From NCBI RefSeq assembly GCF_024494645.1, contig NZ_JANHDJ010000005.1, forward strand, positions 1 to 64,000: 64,000 nucleotides of DNA, given 5' to 3'. This DNA comes from Halohasta litorea. Its GTDB lineage: Archaea > Halobacteriota > Halobacteria > Halobacteriales > Haloferacaceae. The position numbers and the translations under genes are program-made. Below the pieces are notes generated by a model that was given only the letters and a program-made list of their open reading frames with translations, searched no databases and was not told the origin of the DNA. Numbering within the stretch: position 1 is the stretch's first letter; the number at the start of each line of letters is the position of its first letter. Positions 8,640 through 18,123 of the stretch are shown one piece after another.

Positions 8640-11600
8640 ATGATAAAAAAATCGGCGGCTATATTTATAATATTTTTTACATTTGTGCTTTTGCTTGGGT
8701 TTTCTGGAACGGGGATAAGTGAAACACCTAACGGGAACGAGAGTGAAATCAAACTAATCGTTCAAGTTGAGGGAGACGTTCAAGCAGACTCGATTGCAGA
8801 ATCGAAAGAGAAAGCGAAAGCATTCCAAGAACCCGTTATCAATCACATTAAATCATTGAACGGGACAACCGTAACAGGAACGCTATGGTCGTCTAACAGT
8901 ATCATCGTAAAAATTGATACTGGGAAAACCACGAAAGCTGCGGTAGGAAATCACAGTGCTGTTAAAGAAGTGATTGAGGATGAACCTGTAAAACTCCCAA
9001 ACCCACCACAAAACGAGCGTCAGGCAGGGACTCAGGATTACAGTACAATCAGTTACGGATTAGAACAGATTCGCGCTGATGATGCTCAAAAAGAGTTTAA
9101 TGCAACTGGAGAGGGTGTGAAGGTTGCAGTCATTGATACGGGTGCGAGTATTTCTCACCCGGATATCGATGTTGGTGGTGACCCGAGTAACAATTACAAA
9201 GGGTACTGGGCAGTTGTCGAAGGTGATGTTAAAGAAGGGTCAGAATTAGATGGGACACCTGAACCATTCGACCCAGAGGGCCACGGCACGCACGTGGCCG
9301 GGACTGTTATTGGTGAGAGTGATAATTCAGCCGGGACGCAAATCGGTGTCGCTCCGAATGCAACTGCAATGCACGTACAAGCATTCAATGCTAATGGGAC
9401 CAGTAATACAACAAATATTGTTAAATCAATTGAGTGGGCCGCTGAGAACGATGCAGATGTCATCACGATGAGTTTCAGTGCAGGTTCCTCATCGGCTGTC
9501 CTGGATGCAACACGAATGGCACGGAATCAGGGTGCCATTCTCGTTGGAGCGTCTGGAAACTACAAATTCGGTGGTAATGGAAACACAGCCGTACCAGCGG
9601 CGAGTGGTGATGTTATTTCAGTTGGTGCTGTTGACGGTGGTGGTACTGTCCCAACGTTTTCGGGAGGGGCAGAATACGACCCGACTGAGGAATTCACGAA
9701 TAGTTTCGCAAGCGAATGGGAGAACCCGTTAATTGCACCGTATGTGGTCGCGCCGGGTGTATCTGTTTACAGTGCAAGTCATACTGATAATGGCCTTGTG
9801 CCAAAGACTGGAACAAGTATGGCCACGCCGCACGTGGGCGGAACGTCCGCAATTGCCTTGTCGAACAACCCGTCGTTAACACAAGATGAATTTGAGTACG
9901 CGTTAATGCGAACGGCACGAAACGCAGATGGGTACAGCGAACGGAATACGCGTCAAGGGTACGGTATTGTTGACGCCTACGAAGTGCTTCAAGCGACTAA
10001 TCCGAACGGGTACTTCTCCCCTGCAAACGTGCGTGTTACCCAAATGGTTGATTCCGGTGATAACTTAGTCGTGAATGCAACGGTTTCGAATGAGAACCTT
10101 ATCGGTGACACTGGCACGCAAAACGTTAGCCTGTACGTTGGCGATAGGAAAGTCAGCGTGAAAGAAGATGTAGTGATCGAGTCTGACACGGAAACTGAAG
10201 TCGGGTTCGTGTACGAAACCACTGGTGCTGATTCTGGTGAGAAAGTTGTTACCGTTGGGACTGAAAACAAGAACGCGACGAATACCACGAGTGTACGGGC
10301 TCCCGCAGACTTTATAGTGAGTATCGCACCGGAAAGTGAACGAGAGTTTGTCACCGGAGAAGAAGCAAATATCACGGTAGGAGTGGAGAACGTCGGAGAG
10401 TCATCAGGCTCCGGGTCGCTTAACTTGTTCGTGAACGGGGAAGCGAGAGCAAATAGCAGTACAACCATCCCTGAAACCGCACCGGACGAAACAAGGATTG
10501 TTGATGTACCGTACACACCAACCAAGGACGATGTTGGAACACCCACGATTCGCGTGGAATCTGCAACAGACAGTATTGAAGCTGCATTCAATGTCATTGG
10601 ATATTCAACGTTCTCCGTTAACCTGTCGAGTGCAGAGATTGCAAATCAATCGTTCGTGATTGGTGAAACAGTGCCAGTTAACGCAACGATTGAGAACACT
10701 GGTGGAGCCGCAGGAATCGGGACTGTTGACTTGCTTGTCAACGGGACTGTGAAACCGGATGCAAGCGTGGACACGCGTGAACTATCTACTGGTGAGACAC
10801 AATCTGTGTCACTCGGGTACAACGTGAGTGTAGAGGATTACCCGGAAGCGAATGTGAGTATCCGAACCAGTGATGATGAGCAGAACACAACTGTCGGCGT
10901 GTTACGTGCTGCAGAATCGGTTGTCGGCATTAACTCAGTGAATTCTCCTACAGAGGGTGATGACATCGTTGTGAACGCGTCTGTGGAGAACGTCGGTGAT
11001 GTAAGCCTTTCACAAACGCTTACAGCGAACATTGATGGTATCGGGTCGAACGAAACAGCAGTAACAGTAGCGAATGGGAGCTCGGAAGATGTTGAGCTGC
11101 ATATCCCAACTGGTGACGGTGATGCTGGTGAGTACACGGTTACAGCTGCAACACCGGATTCGACAAGTGAGATTCCGGTGACTGTGAGAGGCCCTGCAGC
11201 ATTCGATGTAGGAATTGCGAACGCGAGTAGTGACGTGAGCGCTGGGAACAATGTCACAGTGAACGCGTCTGTGGCGAACACTGGTGGTGAAATCGGTGAG
11301 GAAACCGTGTCACTAACCACGAACACTTCAAACACGGTTCGTGACTCTGCAACGGTGGAAGTACCTGCAGGTGAGAGTGAAGTAGTTGAACTCGAATTCA
11401 AAACAACGGTAGCCGATATGGGTGATGTTCAGTTGCAGGTTACGGTAAGTGAATCGTCAGCTACTCAGAACATTGTTGTGAGTGACCCTGAGCCACCAGT
11501 CATCACGGGTGTCACGGTTAACGAATCTGTTTCGAACAATGTAGTTGAGGTGAACGGTACTGTTGCGAATGGGAGTGTTGACGTTCGCAGCATCGAAATG

Positions 11601-13520
11601 GGTGTGTCGTCCTCGTTCACGTCATTCACAGCCGAGAACGCTGTAACTGGTGATGTGAGTGATGGCGGTGAATTCAATGTCACAATCGACACGCGAAGTC
11701 TTGTCGGAGATGGAACGTATGATAGTTTCGTTGGTGTGACTGACGAATCCGGTCAATACGTCGAATCCAACGGTGAACAGGTGCGTGTCGACGCGACCGC
11801 TCCTGAAATCCAGTTAGGAACAACCGGAATCAACGGTGCTAACGGTGACGTTGTTGTTGAGAGCAGTGAAGCGTTTGAGATCACATCAATTGCTATCACT
11901 GCAGATAACGACGAAGACCGCTCTCCGCAAACAATTCCGAGTGGATTGAATACGGACAGTGTCACCGTTCCGTTTGATAGTAGTGCAACTGGTGGTGACA
12001 AGACCGAGTTCAACATCACTGTTACCGCACGTGATGAAGTCGAGAACACGGTGACTGAAACACTATCGAGTAGTGTTTCGAACTACGAACTCACCAATGG
12101 TGATGGTCGTGTTTCAGTTAGTAACTTCACCAATATCACGGTGAATGGGAACGAAACCGAGTTAGGTACCGGGTCGCTGGTCCGTCAAGCCGTGGTTAGT
12201 AGTGGTTCGAGTACACCAGCCGGAACTAATCTTGATTCGAATCGTGTGAGCGGCGGGTACGTGAATGTTGCAGACATTGGGGTATCCGATAGTGAACTTG
12301 ATAATGCAACCATTCGGATTCCGGTTGAGAATCTTAACGAGGACGCGATTAACGGCTTCGAGTCTGACGAGCTAACGATTTTCAAGTCGGAAGATGGTGA
12401 GCAAGGGTACAGTGAGGTTCCAACCGAGTACGATAGTGAGACTGGTGAACTGGTCGCGGTTGTTGACGGGTTCAGTCAGTTTGTTGCTGGTGGTACGGAT
12501 ACGACACCGCCATCGATTGATGCAGTGGATGTGACGCCCGGTGAGGACGTGACAGCTGCAGACGGACCTGTGACGGTTCGATTCGAGTACTCGGAGGAAA
12601 CGTCGTCAGTTAACGTGAGTGCAACCGACGTTACTGCCGATGTGAGTAATGCTCGTGTGACCAAGCAAGTAACGCAGAACAATGCTGAACTCACCGTTGA
12701 CGGGTTGAGTAATGGTGAAACGATCACGGTGGATGTGGTTGTGGCTGATGAAGCAGGGAACAGTGTAGAAGACACTGTCACAATCACTGTGAGCGAGGAT
12801 AGTAACGAAGAGAACAATAACGAGAACAACAATGCTGGCGGCGGCGGTGGTGGCAGTAGCGGTGGTGGCGGTGGCGGCGGTGGTGGCGGTGCTGGTGTTC
12901 CAGAACCACCGTCTCTTTCGACGCTGCCAGATGATGTGAACCTCCTGACGGATGCTGACGGGACCATCCGAGGCGGAGCAAACGAGAGTACGTTCAGCTT
13001 CGGCGCGTTCACTCAGTCCCCGATTGTCGAAGGCGGAACGCTTCACCAAGGCGGGTTTGACGGTATAGCTCGTGTCCTTGATTTCGATGGAGTGCCATCG
13101 AGTGTTGGGAGTCCACCGGGTGAAGTGTTCTCCACAACGGATGTCATGGTTCCACGAGAAATATCGGACTCGTCGGCTACGCTAACGTTCAATCTCGGAA
13201 ATGTTGAGTATAAAAACATCGCGTACAGCGAGTTGAATACTGAGGAGTTAACGGTGTGGCGTCACACTGGCGAGGATTGGGAACCGCTTGAGACACGTGT
13301 TGTCGAGCAGAGTGCCGATGGTATCACGCTTGAAGCAGATACTACAGGGTTCTCGTACTTTGTCGTCACGGACGAAAGCGAACTCCCAGAAGAAGCAGGT
13401 GCCGATGATGCAGCGAGTGATGAATCACCTGTAACTAATGATGACACGCCCGGGTTCGGAGTGGTAGTCACACTCATTGCAGTGTTGATGAGTGTTATAG
13501 CCGTGAGATCCAGACACTGA
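8640..13520 (+). CDS. Giant secreted subtilisin-like protease with CARDB-like repeats and PGF-CTERM anchor
   Basis: The 1626-residue product has an N-terminal hydrophobic signal (MIKKSAAIFIIFFTF) without a twin-arginine motif, so Sec export is likely. An inhibitor-like propeptide spans about 35-120. The S8 catalytic domain covers about 138-455: Asp166 (VAVIDTGAS), His215 (GHGTHVAGT), oxyanion Asn307 (GASGN) and Ser393 (GTSMATPHV). Then come several CARDB/Ig-like beta repeats of roughly 100 residues, each with 'VENVGESSGSG'- or 'VANTGGEIGEE'-like cores and many N-x-S/T sites, a Gly-rich linker near 1399-1420, a further domain, and a C-terminal PGFGVVVTL segment with a hydrophobic helix and basic RSRH. 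The C-terminus fits PGF-CTERM, which archaeosortase A processes for lipid anchoring. It therefore looks like a cell-surface protease that survives as a tethered enzyme. An ISH3-type element sits immediately after the stop codon. Confidence 0.9.
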   Translation: MIKKSAAIFIIFFTFVLLLGFSGTGISETPNGNESEIKLIVQVEGDVQADSIAESKEKAKAFQEPVINHIKSLNGTTVTGTLWSSNSIIVKIDTGKTTKAAVGNHSAVKEVIEDEPVKLPNPPQNERQAGTQDYSTISYGLEQIRADDAQKEFNATGEGVKVAVIDTGASISHPDIDVGGDPSNNYKGYWAVVEGDVKEGSELDGTPEPFDPEGHGTHVAGTVIGESDNSAGTQIGVAPNATAMHVQAFNANGTSNTTNIVKSIEWAAENDADVITMSFSAGSSSAVLDATRMARNQGAILVGASGNYKFGGNGNTAVPAASGDVISVGAVDGGGTVPTFSGGAEYDPTEEFTNSFASEWENPLIAPYVVAPGVSVYSASHTDNGLVPKTGTSMATPHVGGTSAIALSNNPSLTQDEFEYALMRTARNADGYSERNTRQGYGIVDAYEVLQATNPNGYFSPANVRVTQMVDSGDNLVVNATVSNENLIGDTGTQNVSLYVGDRKVSVKEDVVIESDTETEVGFVYETTGADSGEKVVTVGTENKNATNTTSVRAPADFIVSIAPESEREFVTGEEANITVGVENVGESSGSGSLNLFVNGEARANSSTTIPETAPDETRIVDVPYTPTKDDVGTPTIRVESATDSIEAAFNVIGYSTFSVNLSSAEIANQSFVIGETVPVNATIENTGGAAGIGTVDLLVNGTVKPDASVDTRELSTGETQSVSLGYNVSVEDYPEANVSIRTSDDEQNTTVGVLRAAESVVGINSVNSPTEGDDIVVNASVENVGDVSLSQTLTANIDGIGSNETAVTVANGSSEDVELHIPTGDGDAGEYTVTAATPDSTSEIPVTVRGPAAFDVGIANASSDVSAGNNVTVNASVANTGGEIGEETVSLTTNTSNTVRDSATVEVPAGESEVVELEFKTTVADMGDVQLQVTVSESSATQNIVVSDPEPPVITGVTVNESVSNNVVEVNGTVANGSVDVRSIEMGVSSSFTSFTAENAVTGDVSDGGEFNVTIDTRSLVGDGTYDSFVGVTDESGQYVESNGEQVRVDATAPEIQLGTTGINGANGDVVVESSEAFEITSIAITADNDEDRSPQTIPSGLNTDSVTVPFDSSATGGDKTEFNITVTARDEVENTVTETLSSSVSNYELTNGDGRVSVSNFTNITVNGNETELGTGSLVRQAVVSSGSSTPAGTNLDSNRVSGGYVNVADIGVSDSELDNATIRIPVENLNEDAINGFESDELTIFKSEDGEQGYSEVPTEYDSETGELVAVVDGFSQFVAGGTDTTPPSIDAVDVTPGEDVTAADGPVTVRFEYSEETSSVNVSATDVTADVSNARVTKQVTQNNAELTVDGLSNGETITVDVVVADEAGNSVEDTVTITVSEDSNEENNNENNNAGGGGGGSSGGGGGGGGGGAGVPEPPSLSTLPDDVNLLTDADGTIRGGANESTFSFGAFTQSPIVEGGTLHQGGFDGIARVLDFDGVPSSVGSPPGEVFSTTDVMVPREISDSSATLTFNLGNVEYKNIAYSELNTEELTVWRHTGEDWEPLETRVVEQSADGITLEADTTGFSYFVVTDESELPEEAGADDAASDESPVTNDDTPGFGVVVTLIAVLMSVIAVRSRH
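12838..12892 (+). repeat. GGN-rich simple repeat encoding the poly-Gly linker
   Basis: A run of GGC/GGT codons within the protease gene encodes two Gly tracts separated by two Ser residues. It follows an Asn/Glu-rich stretch and probably forms a flexible hinge between the repeat stalk and the membrane-proximal domain. Such tracts are prone to slippage and length variation. Confidence 0.8.
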
Positions 13521-13524
13521 TTGA

Positions 13525-14960
13525 CGGTACTTCCCCAACGCTGCTTCGTGAGCTGTGCTGAGTCACGCTCCATTAGATCAAACGCTTCGTGATTGCTCTG
13601 TGAAGAGTGGAATAGAGTTCACAAATCAAGAGAACCAAGCAGAAAGAACTCATGTAGCCCTCAAAGAAGGGTGCTGTAGCTCAGGAGACGCTTACCCGAG
13701 GCCGCGGGCTGGCTCAGCCCGCGGCCGGTGCGTACGCTTCTGGTACACCAACGCCGTTCATTTCGATCTCCCAACTCCGCTCTAATTCCTCTTCTAATGC
13801 GTGTCTGATCCAGTCAGAGAAGGTTTTGAATGTGAACTCTTCGGGCAGGTCGCGCCCGCCCCGCCGTGGGCGGGCGACGACCGCCCATCGAAGCACAAGC
13901 CAGAGGTTCTCCAGCAAGAATCCAACTAGGACGAACCCAAAGCGGACGATTGGATCCTGAGTCGTCGTTACCACTCGTGCTTGGCGGAACACACGATAGC
14001 TGGTCTCAATCGCCGAGCGTTTCCGGTAAAGCCGTTCGACCTGTTTGGGCGTGCGATCAGCCAGATCGCACGCCACATAACCTCGAACAACCTCTCCACT
14101 CTTGCCACGATCTCCAGCTTGGTAGGAGACAGCGACTGCAAGCGGGAATTCCAGTTCCCGCTTGCAGTCTTTGTACATTCGATAGGTCGTCATGTACGAA
14201 CAGTGCGTGTCTAGCTTCTTCTTCATGCGTTTGCCCTTCTTTTGGACGGGGACGACAGTCGCAGCAATTTCACGTGATCGACGCAGGATACGTTCGTTGT
14301 AGAAGCCACGGTCAGCCAATAGAAGGTCTATCTCGAAGGGATAGGCCACGATGCGGTCGAGGATACGCTCGACCGCATCGGCCTCTTTCTCATCGCTTCG
14401 CACGTACGTTGTTGCCAGTGTTACCGGTTTCCCGTTTGAGACGAGATATGCTGTGCAGTAGCGGTGACACGTTGTTGTACCGTCTTTGGCTGCCATACGA
14501 CAGAGTTCTCCGCTTTCATCGCTGTGCGTTCCATGGTAGGGGTTATCGACGAAGTCAATGGAGACGATCCTCGACCGGTTAGGGTCGAGGATCGTCATTG
14601 CCATCTCCTTGAGAAGGTCGTTAGCAATCCGCTCTAGCCACTCTCGGTTGAGTGTATGGAGCCAATCCATGACAGTGTCGTCACAGGGTGCGTTGTCGTT
14701 GTCTTTGCAGGTTTCCCAGATAGACGTCTGATTGACTGCTGCAAGGGTGACAGCAGGCCAAATCTCGCCGGGATCGAGGGGCGAGCCCTCGATTCCCGGC
14801 AGCGGAAGTTGTCCAACAAGATCTTTCGCTAGTTCTTTCACGTCTGTGGCTGAAAGACAGCCGTCTGGCTGAGGTATGGTGAACACATTTCCTCAACCAG
14901 ACATCTTCATCATGAGAGCTACGTTTTAGCTACAGCTCTCAAATCGGTTGGGAAGTACCG
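13525..14960 (-). mobile_element. ISH3-family insertion sequence (1436 bp) with 5-bp target duplication
   Basis: Imperfect terminal inverted repeats bound the element. The left end begins CGGTACTTCCCCAACG and the right end, read on the opposite strand, begins CGGTACTTCCCAACCG. The 5 bp ATTGA at 13520-13524 is repeated at 14961-14965, a clean target-site duplication. One complete transposase gene fills the interior. The size, inverted repeats and 5-bp duplication agree with the ISH3 family. The element inserted at the last base of the protease stop codon, leaving the stop intact. Confidence 0.9.
13714..14886 (-). CDS. ISH3-type DDE transposase
   Basis: The 390-residue product is a DDE transposase of the IS4 superfamily, ISH3 type. 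The likely catalytic residues are Asp111 (SIDFVDNPYHG), Asp192 (LLADRGFYNER) and Glu294 within the Y-x2-R-x3-E signature (YRKRSAIETS, Tyr287, Arg290, Glu294). It starts about 75 bp inside the right inverted repeat and ends about 190 bp from the left one. The gene shows no frameshift or internal stop, and the flanking target duplication is perfect. The element may therefore be active or recently inserted. It would cut and paste its own inverted repeats. Confidence 0.93.
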   Translation of the reverse strand: MFTIPQPDGCLSATDVKELAKDLVGQLPLPGIEGSPLDPGEIWPAVTLAAVNQTSIWETCKDNDNAPCDDTVMDWLHTLNREWLERIANDLLKEMAMTILDPNRSRIVSIDFVDNPYHGTHSDESGELCRMAAKDGTTTCHRYCTAYLVSNGKPVTLATTYVRSDEKEADAVERILDRIVAYPFEIDLLLADRGFYNERILRRSREIAATVVPVQKKGKRMKKKLDTHCSYMTTYRMYKDCKRELEFPLAVAVSYQAGDRGKSGEVVRGYVACDLADRTPKQVERLYRKRSAIETSYRVFRQARVVTTTQDPIVRFGFVLVGFLLENLWLVLRWAVVARPRRGGRDLPEEFTFKTFSDWIRHALEEELERSWEIEMNGVGVPEAYAPAAG

Positions 14961-14965
14961 ATTGA

Positions 14966-15585
14966 CGGACTATACAGTAGCAAGTGATGACTGGAAGTTG
15001 ATCGGTGCTGGGACACCGGATCGGGCTTCTGCACCGATTGATGTACTTGTAGATCAAAGCAGTTTGCAGCTCATTTGAACGCGGGGATTGTATCTCGGTA
15101 AGCAGGATTTCGAAAGCCGAGCGGTCAGGTTCTCGTCATAGTAACTCTTGTCGACTGTTCCGTTTGTGTACCAGGTAGCGGCTCAATGAACGAACACTAA
15201 GGATTCAACACATGATCATCTACTGCGTTACAAGTAACATACGTTCATCTGAAAGTAGGCAGTACGGCTCCGTCATAGGAGCCTTGTTTGGACGCGGGGA
15301 AATTGTCCTCTACAACCGTTATCCAAACAACGAGATCGGGCTAAGAAACACTCGCGGACTGGCTTGTTCACTATAGATAGCCGCTAACCGTCGCTTTCAG
15401 GAGCGTCGAAATGAGTAACGGTATCTGGTATTGACGAACTAGACACCTGAGTAGGCCTAAGGTATTGGTCGGATTACCATGGCAACTGTTGACGCTGACT
15501 CTGAGGAAGTCCAGAAAAACGGTTAGTAAACCATAACTCGCTTACATCGGGTCAACGACACGGTAGTCAGAGGATGTCCTAGTTA
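14966..15585. other. Region of decayed coding sequence
   Basis: This 620-bp stretch has no intact gene. Short open stretches remain on both strands. One reads DYTVASDDWKLIGAG on the plus strand just after the insertion sequence. One on the minus strand contains WYTNGTVDKSYYDENL (about 15080-15180), which looks like a secreted-protein fragment. A 15-codon frame begins at ATG 15480 (MATVDADSEE). I read these as relics of genes lost before the ISH3 insertion. Confidence 0.35.
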
Positions 15586-16599
15586 ATGCAGCAGTTACTA
15601 CGATTTGGTGTTGGAATTACTGCAGGGCTTGGTATTTTAGTAGGGTATCTCTACACCGTTGGTGCAGAGACCGTGCTGTCCCGAATGACCGTGATTGCTC
15701 CATGGGCACTTGCGGTTGTTGCCCTCCTTGTGATTTTGGAGGGGTTAGCAGATGGAATCGGTGTTTGGGCGTCGATTGCACCCCTGGGAGATGGTATTTC
15801 GAAAACCAGAAGCGTTCAATTCGCACTTGCGGGTGATTTCTTCGATACACTGAGTCCGGCAGGGCCGGTCAGTTCGGAGCCGATCATGGCTCGATTTTTC
15901 AGTGTCGAAACGGAGACTGGCTATTCTGAAGCACTTGGTGTCCGGTCGACCGCAAAATACGTCAAATCAGGCGTTCAGATTCTCTTTTCAGGAGCTCTTG
16001 GACTGTTTATTCTTCTCGATTCACCCGATGCAACACCAATTTTATTCATGCTCGGCATTTCATTCACAGGTCTCGTACTGTTCGGTGGCATTCTTCTTAG
16101 ATCACGAACTCGTCTCTCTACTGGCCTCGTCGTTGGTCTCACACCACTTGTCAGTTGGATTTCTGGCTTGTACCGTGACCAACCTTATGATCGGATGTTC
16201 GTCGCTACTGCTGTCGACCAGTATTGGCAACGGATCGTCGACTTTCGAGAGACACCGCGATTGTTGTTGTTCATCGCTGTTGGGGGGCTCCTCGAACAGC
16301 TCTTGACAGCCACAGCATTGTGGGTTGCACTCACTGGGTTGGGCGTCGACAGTGTCTTTCTTCCAATACTCGTCGTAATCCCATTACCTCAGGTCGCAAG
16401 CGCGATTCCGATTCCGGGTAGCCTCGGGGCTTACGACCTGTTGCTCGGTGGAGCGTTAGTGGTGGTTACTGGTGTCCCGAGTGCCATTGCAACAGCCGCA
16501 GTGCTTCTGTTCCGGACGCTCTCACTCCCATTTAGCGCTCTTGTTGGAGGAATCTGTGTGGGCTATTTGTGTGGATGGCGACCGAGAGACAAGCCATAG
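15586..16599 (+). CDS. Flippase-like integral membrane protein (LPG synthase TM / UPF0104 family)
   Basis: The 337-residue product has about eight hydrophobic segments and the conserved features of the lysylphosphatidylglycerol-synthase transmembrane family. These include GDFFDTLSPAGPVSSEPIMARF near 82-105 and IPLPQVASAIPIPGSLGAYD near 264-283, where GSLGAYD is typical. In haloarchaea such proteins are annotated as flippases or AglD-like proteins involved in polyisoprenol-linked glycan or lipid translocation; the substrate cannot be told here. It is monocistronic and convergent with the HalOD1 gene downstream. ATG at 15586 precedes the first helix directly. Confidence 0.8.
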   Translation: MQQLLRFGVGITAGLGILVGYLYTVGAETVLSRMTVIAPWALAVVALLVILEGLADGIGVWASIAPLGDGISKTRSVQFALAGDFFDTLSPAGPVSSEPIMARFFSVETETGYSEALGVRSTAKYVKSGVQILFSGALGLFILLDSPDATPILFMLGISFTGLVLFGGILLRSRTRLSTGLVVGLTPLVSWISGLYRDQPYDRMFVATAVDQYWQRIVDFRETPRLLLFIAVGGLLEQLLTATALWVALTGLGVDSVFLPILVVIPLPQVASAIPIPGSLGAYDLLLGGALVVVTGVPSAIATAAVLLFRTLSLPFSALVGGICVGYLCGWRPRDKP

Positions 16600-16757
16600 T
16601 AAGCAATGTACCAATTCAAACGGGTAGCTGGCCGCCGGTTGGTTGAGTTAAAAATATTTGCTATACTGCGAGCGCAACTGTAGTATTTTATGTTAGTTGT
16701 TAAATTGGTTAATAACCTTACAAGCAATTTTTTGATTGTCCTCACAAATAATCTGGT

Positions 16758-16797
16758 GCCTGAGAGAGCCCCCCTGAAAGCCCCCACTCTCTCGGGC
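16758..16797 (-). terminator. Hairpin with G-tract loop behind the HalOD1 gene
   Basis: An 11-bp inverted repeat (GCCTGAGAGAG / CTCTCTCGGGC on the plus strand, one wobble) encloses two C tracts of 6 and 5. On the HalOD1 coding (minus) strand the loop therefore carries GGGGG and GGGGGG. It lies between two convergent genes, 5 bp after the HalOD1 stop. A terminator or mRNA 3'-end stabiliser is likely; G-tract structure is an inference. Confidence 0.45.
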
Positions 16798-16801
16798 ATA
16801 A

Positions 16802-17182
16802 TTAATCAGAGGTGGATTGAACTGTGATTCCCCCATAGCTACTAACGGTTACATCGTGATCGTGATATCTGAACGAGATATGTCGATCTCCATTACGAGC
16901 GCTGTGAGGTGACAGGAGTGCATCTAATGCATCTATATCCACTGTGTTGTGCAGTGGTTCCATGTCGATTGGATCGGTGTCAGCGGCTTCTGCCACCGTA
17001 CTGATCACTGCTGTACTTGTTTCGGTTCTATCGTGATCATAGAGTGCGCGGTACATGTTCTGGTCTGGAAAGTATTCAAACGATTCAAATGTACAGATAC
17101 TCCATTTCGGAGTATACTCCTCTCTGTGCGCTGGTTGTTCGGATTGTGTATTCGAAGGTGCTTGGTCAATCATCAGCATCAC
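16802..17182 (-). CDS. HalOD1 output-domain protein
   Basis: The 126-residue product has a short variable N-terminus and a HalOD1 domain from about residue 38: NMYRALYDHDRTETSTAVIST, DTDPIDMEPLHNTVDIDALDALL, and a C-terminal beta-rich VTVSSYGGITV. HalOD1 is a haloarchaeal output domain found fused to response regulators or alone, thought to act in signalling; its biochemical role is not established. Several Met codons cluster at the start (ATGATGCTGATG), so the exact start is uncertain by a few residues. The promoter upstream (17192-17239) belongs to a module repeated at 18538-18585. Confidence 0.75.
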   Translation of the reverse strand: MMLMIDQAPSNTQSEQPAHREEYTPKWSICTFESFEYFPDQNMYRALYDHDRTETSTAVISTVAEAADTDPIDMEPLHNTVDIDALDALLSPHSARNGDRHISFRYHDHDVTVSSYGGITVQSTSD

Positions 17183-17191
17183 CTGATAGGC

Positions 17192-17239
17192 GGCTTACAC
17201 AGGTGAGTCTGCTTGTTTCAGCTACAATACGATATTTAA
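17192..17239 (-). promoter_or_regulatory. Promoter module copy A, upstream of HalOD1
   Basis: A TATA-like TTTAAATATC (17231-17240 on the minus strand) lies about 50 bp upstream of the HalOD1 start. The 48-bp block that follows it on the minus strand matches 41 of 48 positions with 18538-18585, including TTGTAGCTGAAAC-like and AGACTCAC segments. Conservation beyond the TATA box suggests a shared regulatory site or leader RNA. Confidence 0.55.
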
Positions 17240-17286
17240 ACTATCTCTCTGTCACATTCAACAGCGAAATCAGCTTGGAGCGGTAA

Positions 17287-18123
17287 TCACTCGGTCTCAG
17301 CCAACTCGGATATGTCTTCGAGGCTCTGTTTGAGATGGTAGGTGAATATCCGCTCAGTGAAGGTTGCAAAGCCGTGATTGATGCCGTCGCTCCAGGCGGC
17401 GGTTTCGTTCGGTATTCCCGGGAGTGTTTCCTCGTGAAGCGCACTCACCAAGACGGGATCACGGTCGACCATGAGCAGTCGACCCATTCGAGGAGAATCG
17501 GACATGCCAGTAAACCACTTAATGAGCTCCGTCTCAAACAGCTGTGCATCGATCTCGGCGGTCATGATACGGTCTCGAACCGGCTCAGCCGCCGTTCCGA
17601 TATACAGACTAACTCCACGGCTATCAGCTTCATCCAACGCCTCGAATATCTTCCTATCCAGCAGGTTCTCGTCTAAGACGATCAGTACGATTTCCTCGCT
17701 TGCCTCCGAAATCAAGTCGATGATGCGTCCAGTGACCTGTTCGTGGGAATCGATTGCCCAGACCCCCTGAACGGTTTGTCTGAATTCAGGTTCCAGTTCC
17801 TGGAGCGAGTTATCGAGGGTCTCCAGATACGAATCGTACCGCGCACGAAACGTTCGAAGAGTCGTGTCAATCGAGACGCTCTGGTAGGCCCGTGGATCGG
17901 CTTGATGGAGTTCGACCAGCCCGCGATTTTGTAACCGATCCATCGTCTCGTACACTTGTGAGCGTGGTATGTCTGCTACCTGTGAGATCTCCTTGGCGGT
18001 GCCGTGGGGTAACTCTGAAAGAGCAACAAAACACCGGGCTTCGTAGGATGTGAGTCCAAGGTTTTCGAGGGCACTGATTGCATTCTCGGTTGCATTCACG
18101 GATGGCCGTAGGAGATTAACCAT
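17287..18123 (-). CDS. TrmB-family transcriptional regulator
   Basis: The 278-residue product has an N-terminal winged helix (about 15-85; LGLTSYEARCFVALSELPHGTAKEISQVADIPRSQVYETMDRLQNRG), the classic TrmB-type DNA-binding unit. It is followed by a coiled region and a TrmB regulatory domain with a phospholipase-D-like fold (EQVTGRIIDLISEASEEIVLIVL). Such regulators usually respond to sugars or act as global regulators. No sugar transport genes are nearby, so the target is unknown. It heads a block of regulatory genes all on the minus strand. Confidence 0.88.
   Translation of the reverse strand: MVNLLRPSVNATENAISALENLGLTSYEARCFVALSELPHGTAKEISQVADIPRSQVYETMDRLQNRGLVELHQADPRAYQSVSIDTTLRTFRARYDSYLETLDNSLQELEPEFRQTVQGVWAIDSHEQVTGRIIDLISEASEEIVLIVLDENLLDRKIFEALDEADSRGVSLYIGTAAEPVRDRIMTAEIDAQLFETELIKWFTGMSDSPRMGRLLMVDRDPVLVSALHEETLPGIPNETAAWSDGINHGFATFTERIFTYHLKQSLEDISELAETE

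Noticed and set aside
9989-12049. Several minus-strand frames rich in Ser/Thr/Val opposite the protease
   Set aside because: They mirror the beta-repeat stalk of the protease and lack any start context or domain.
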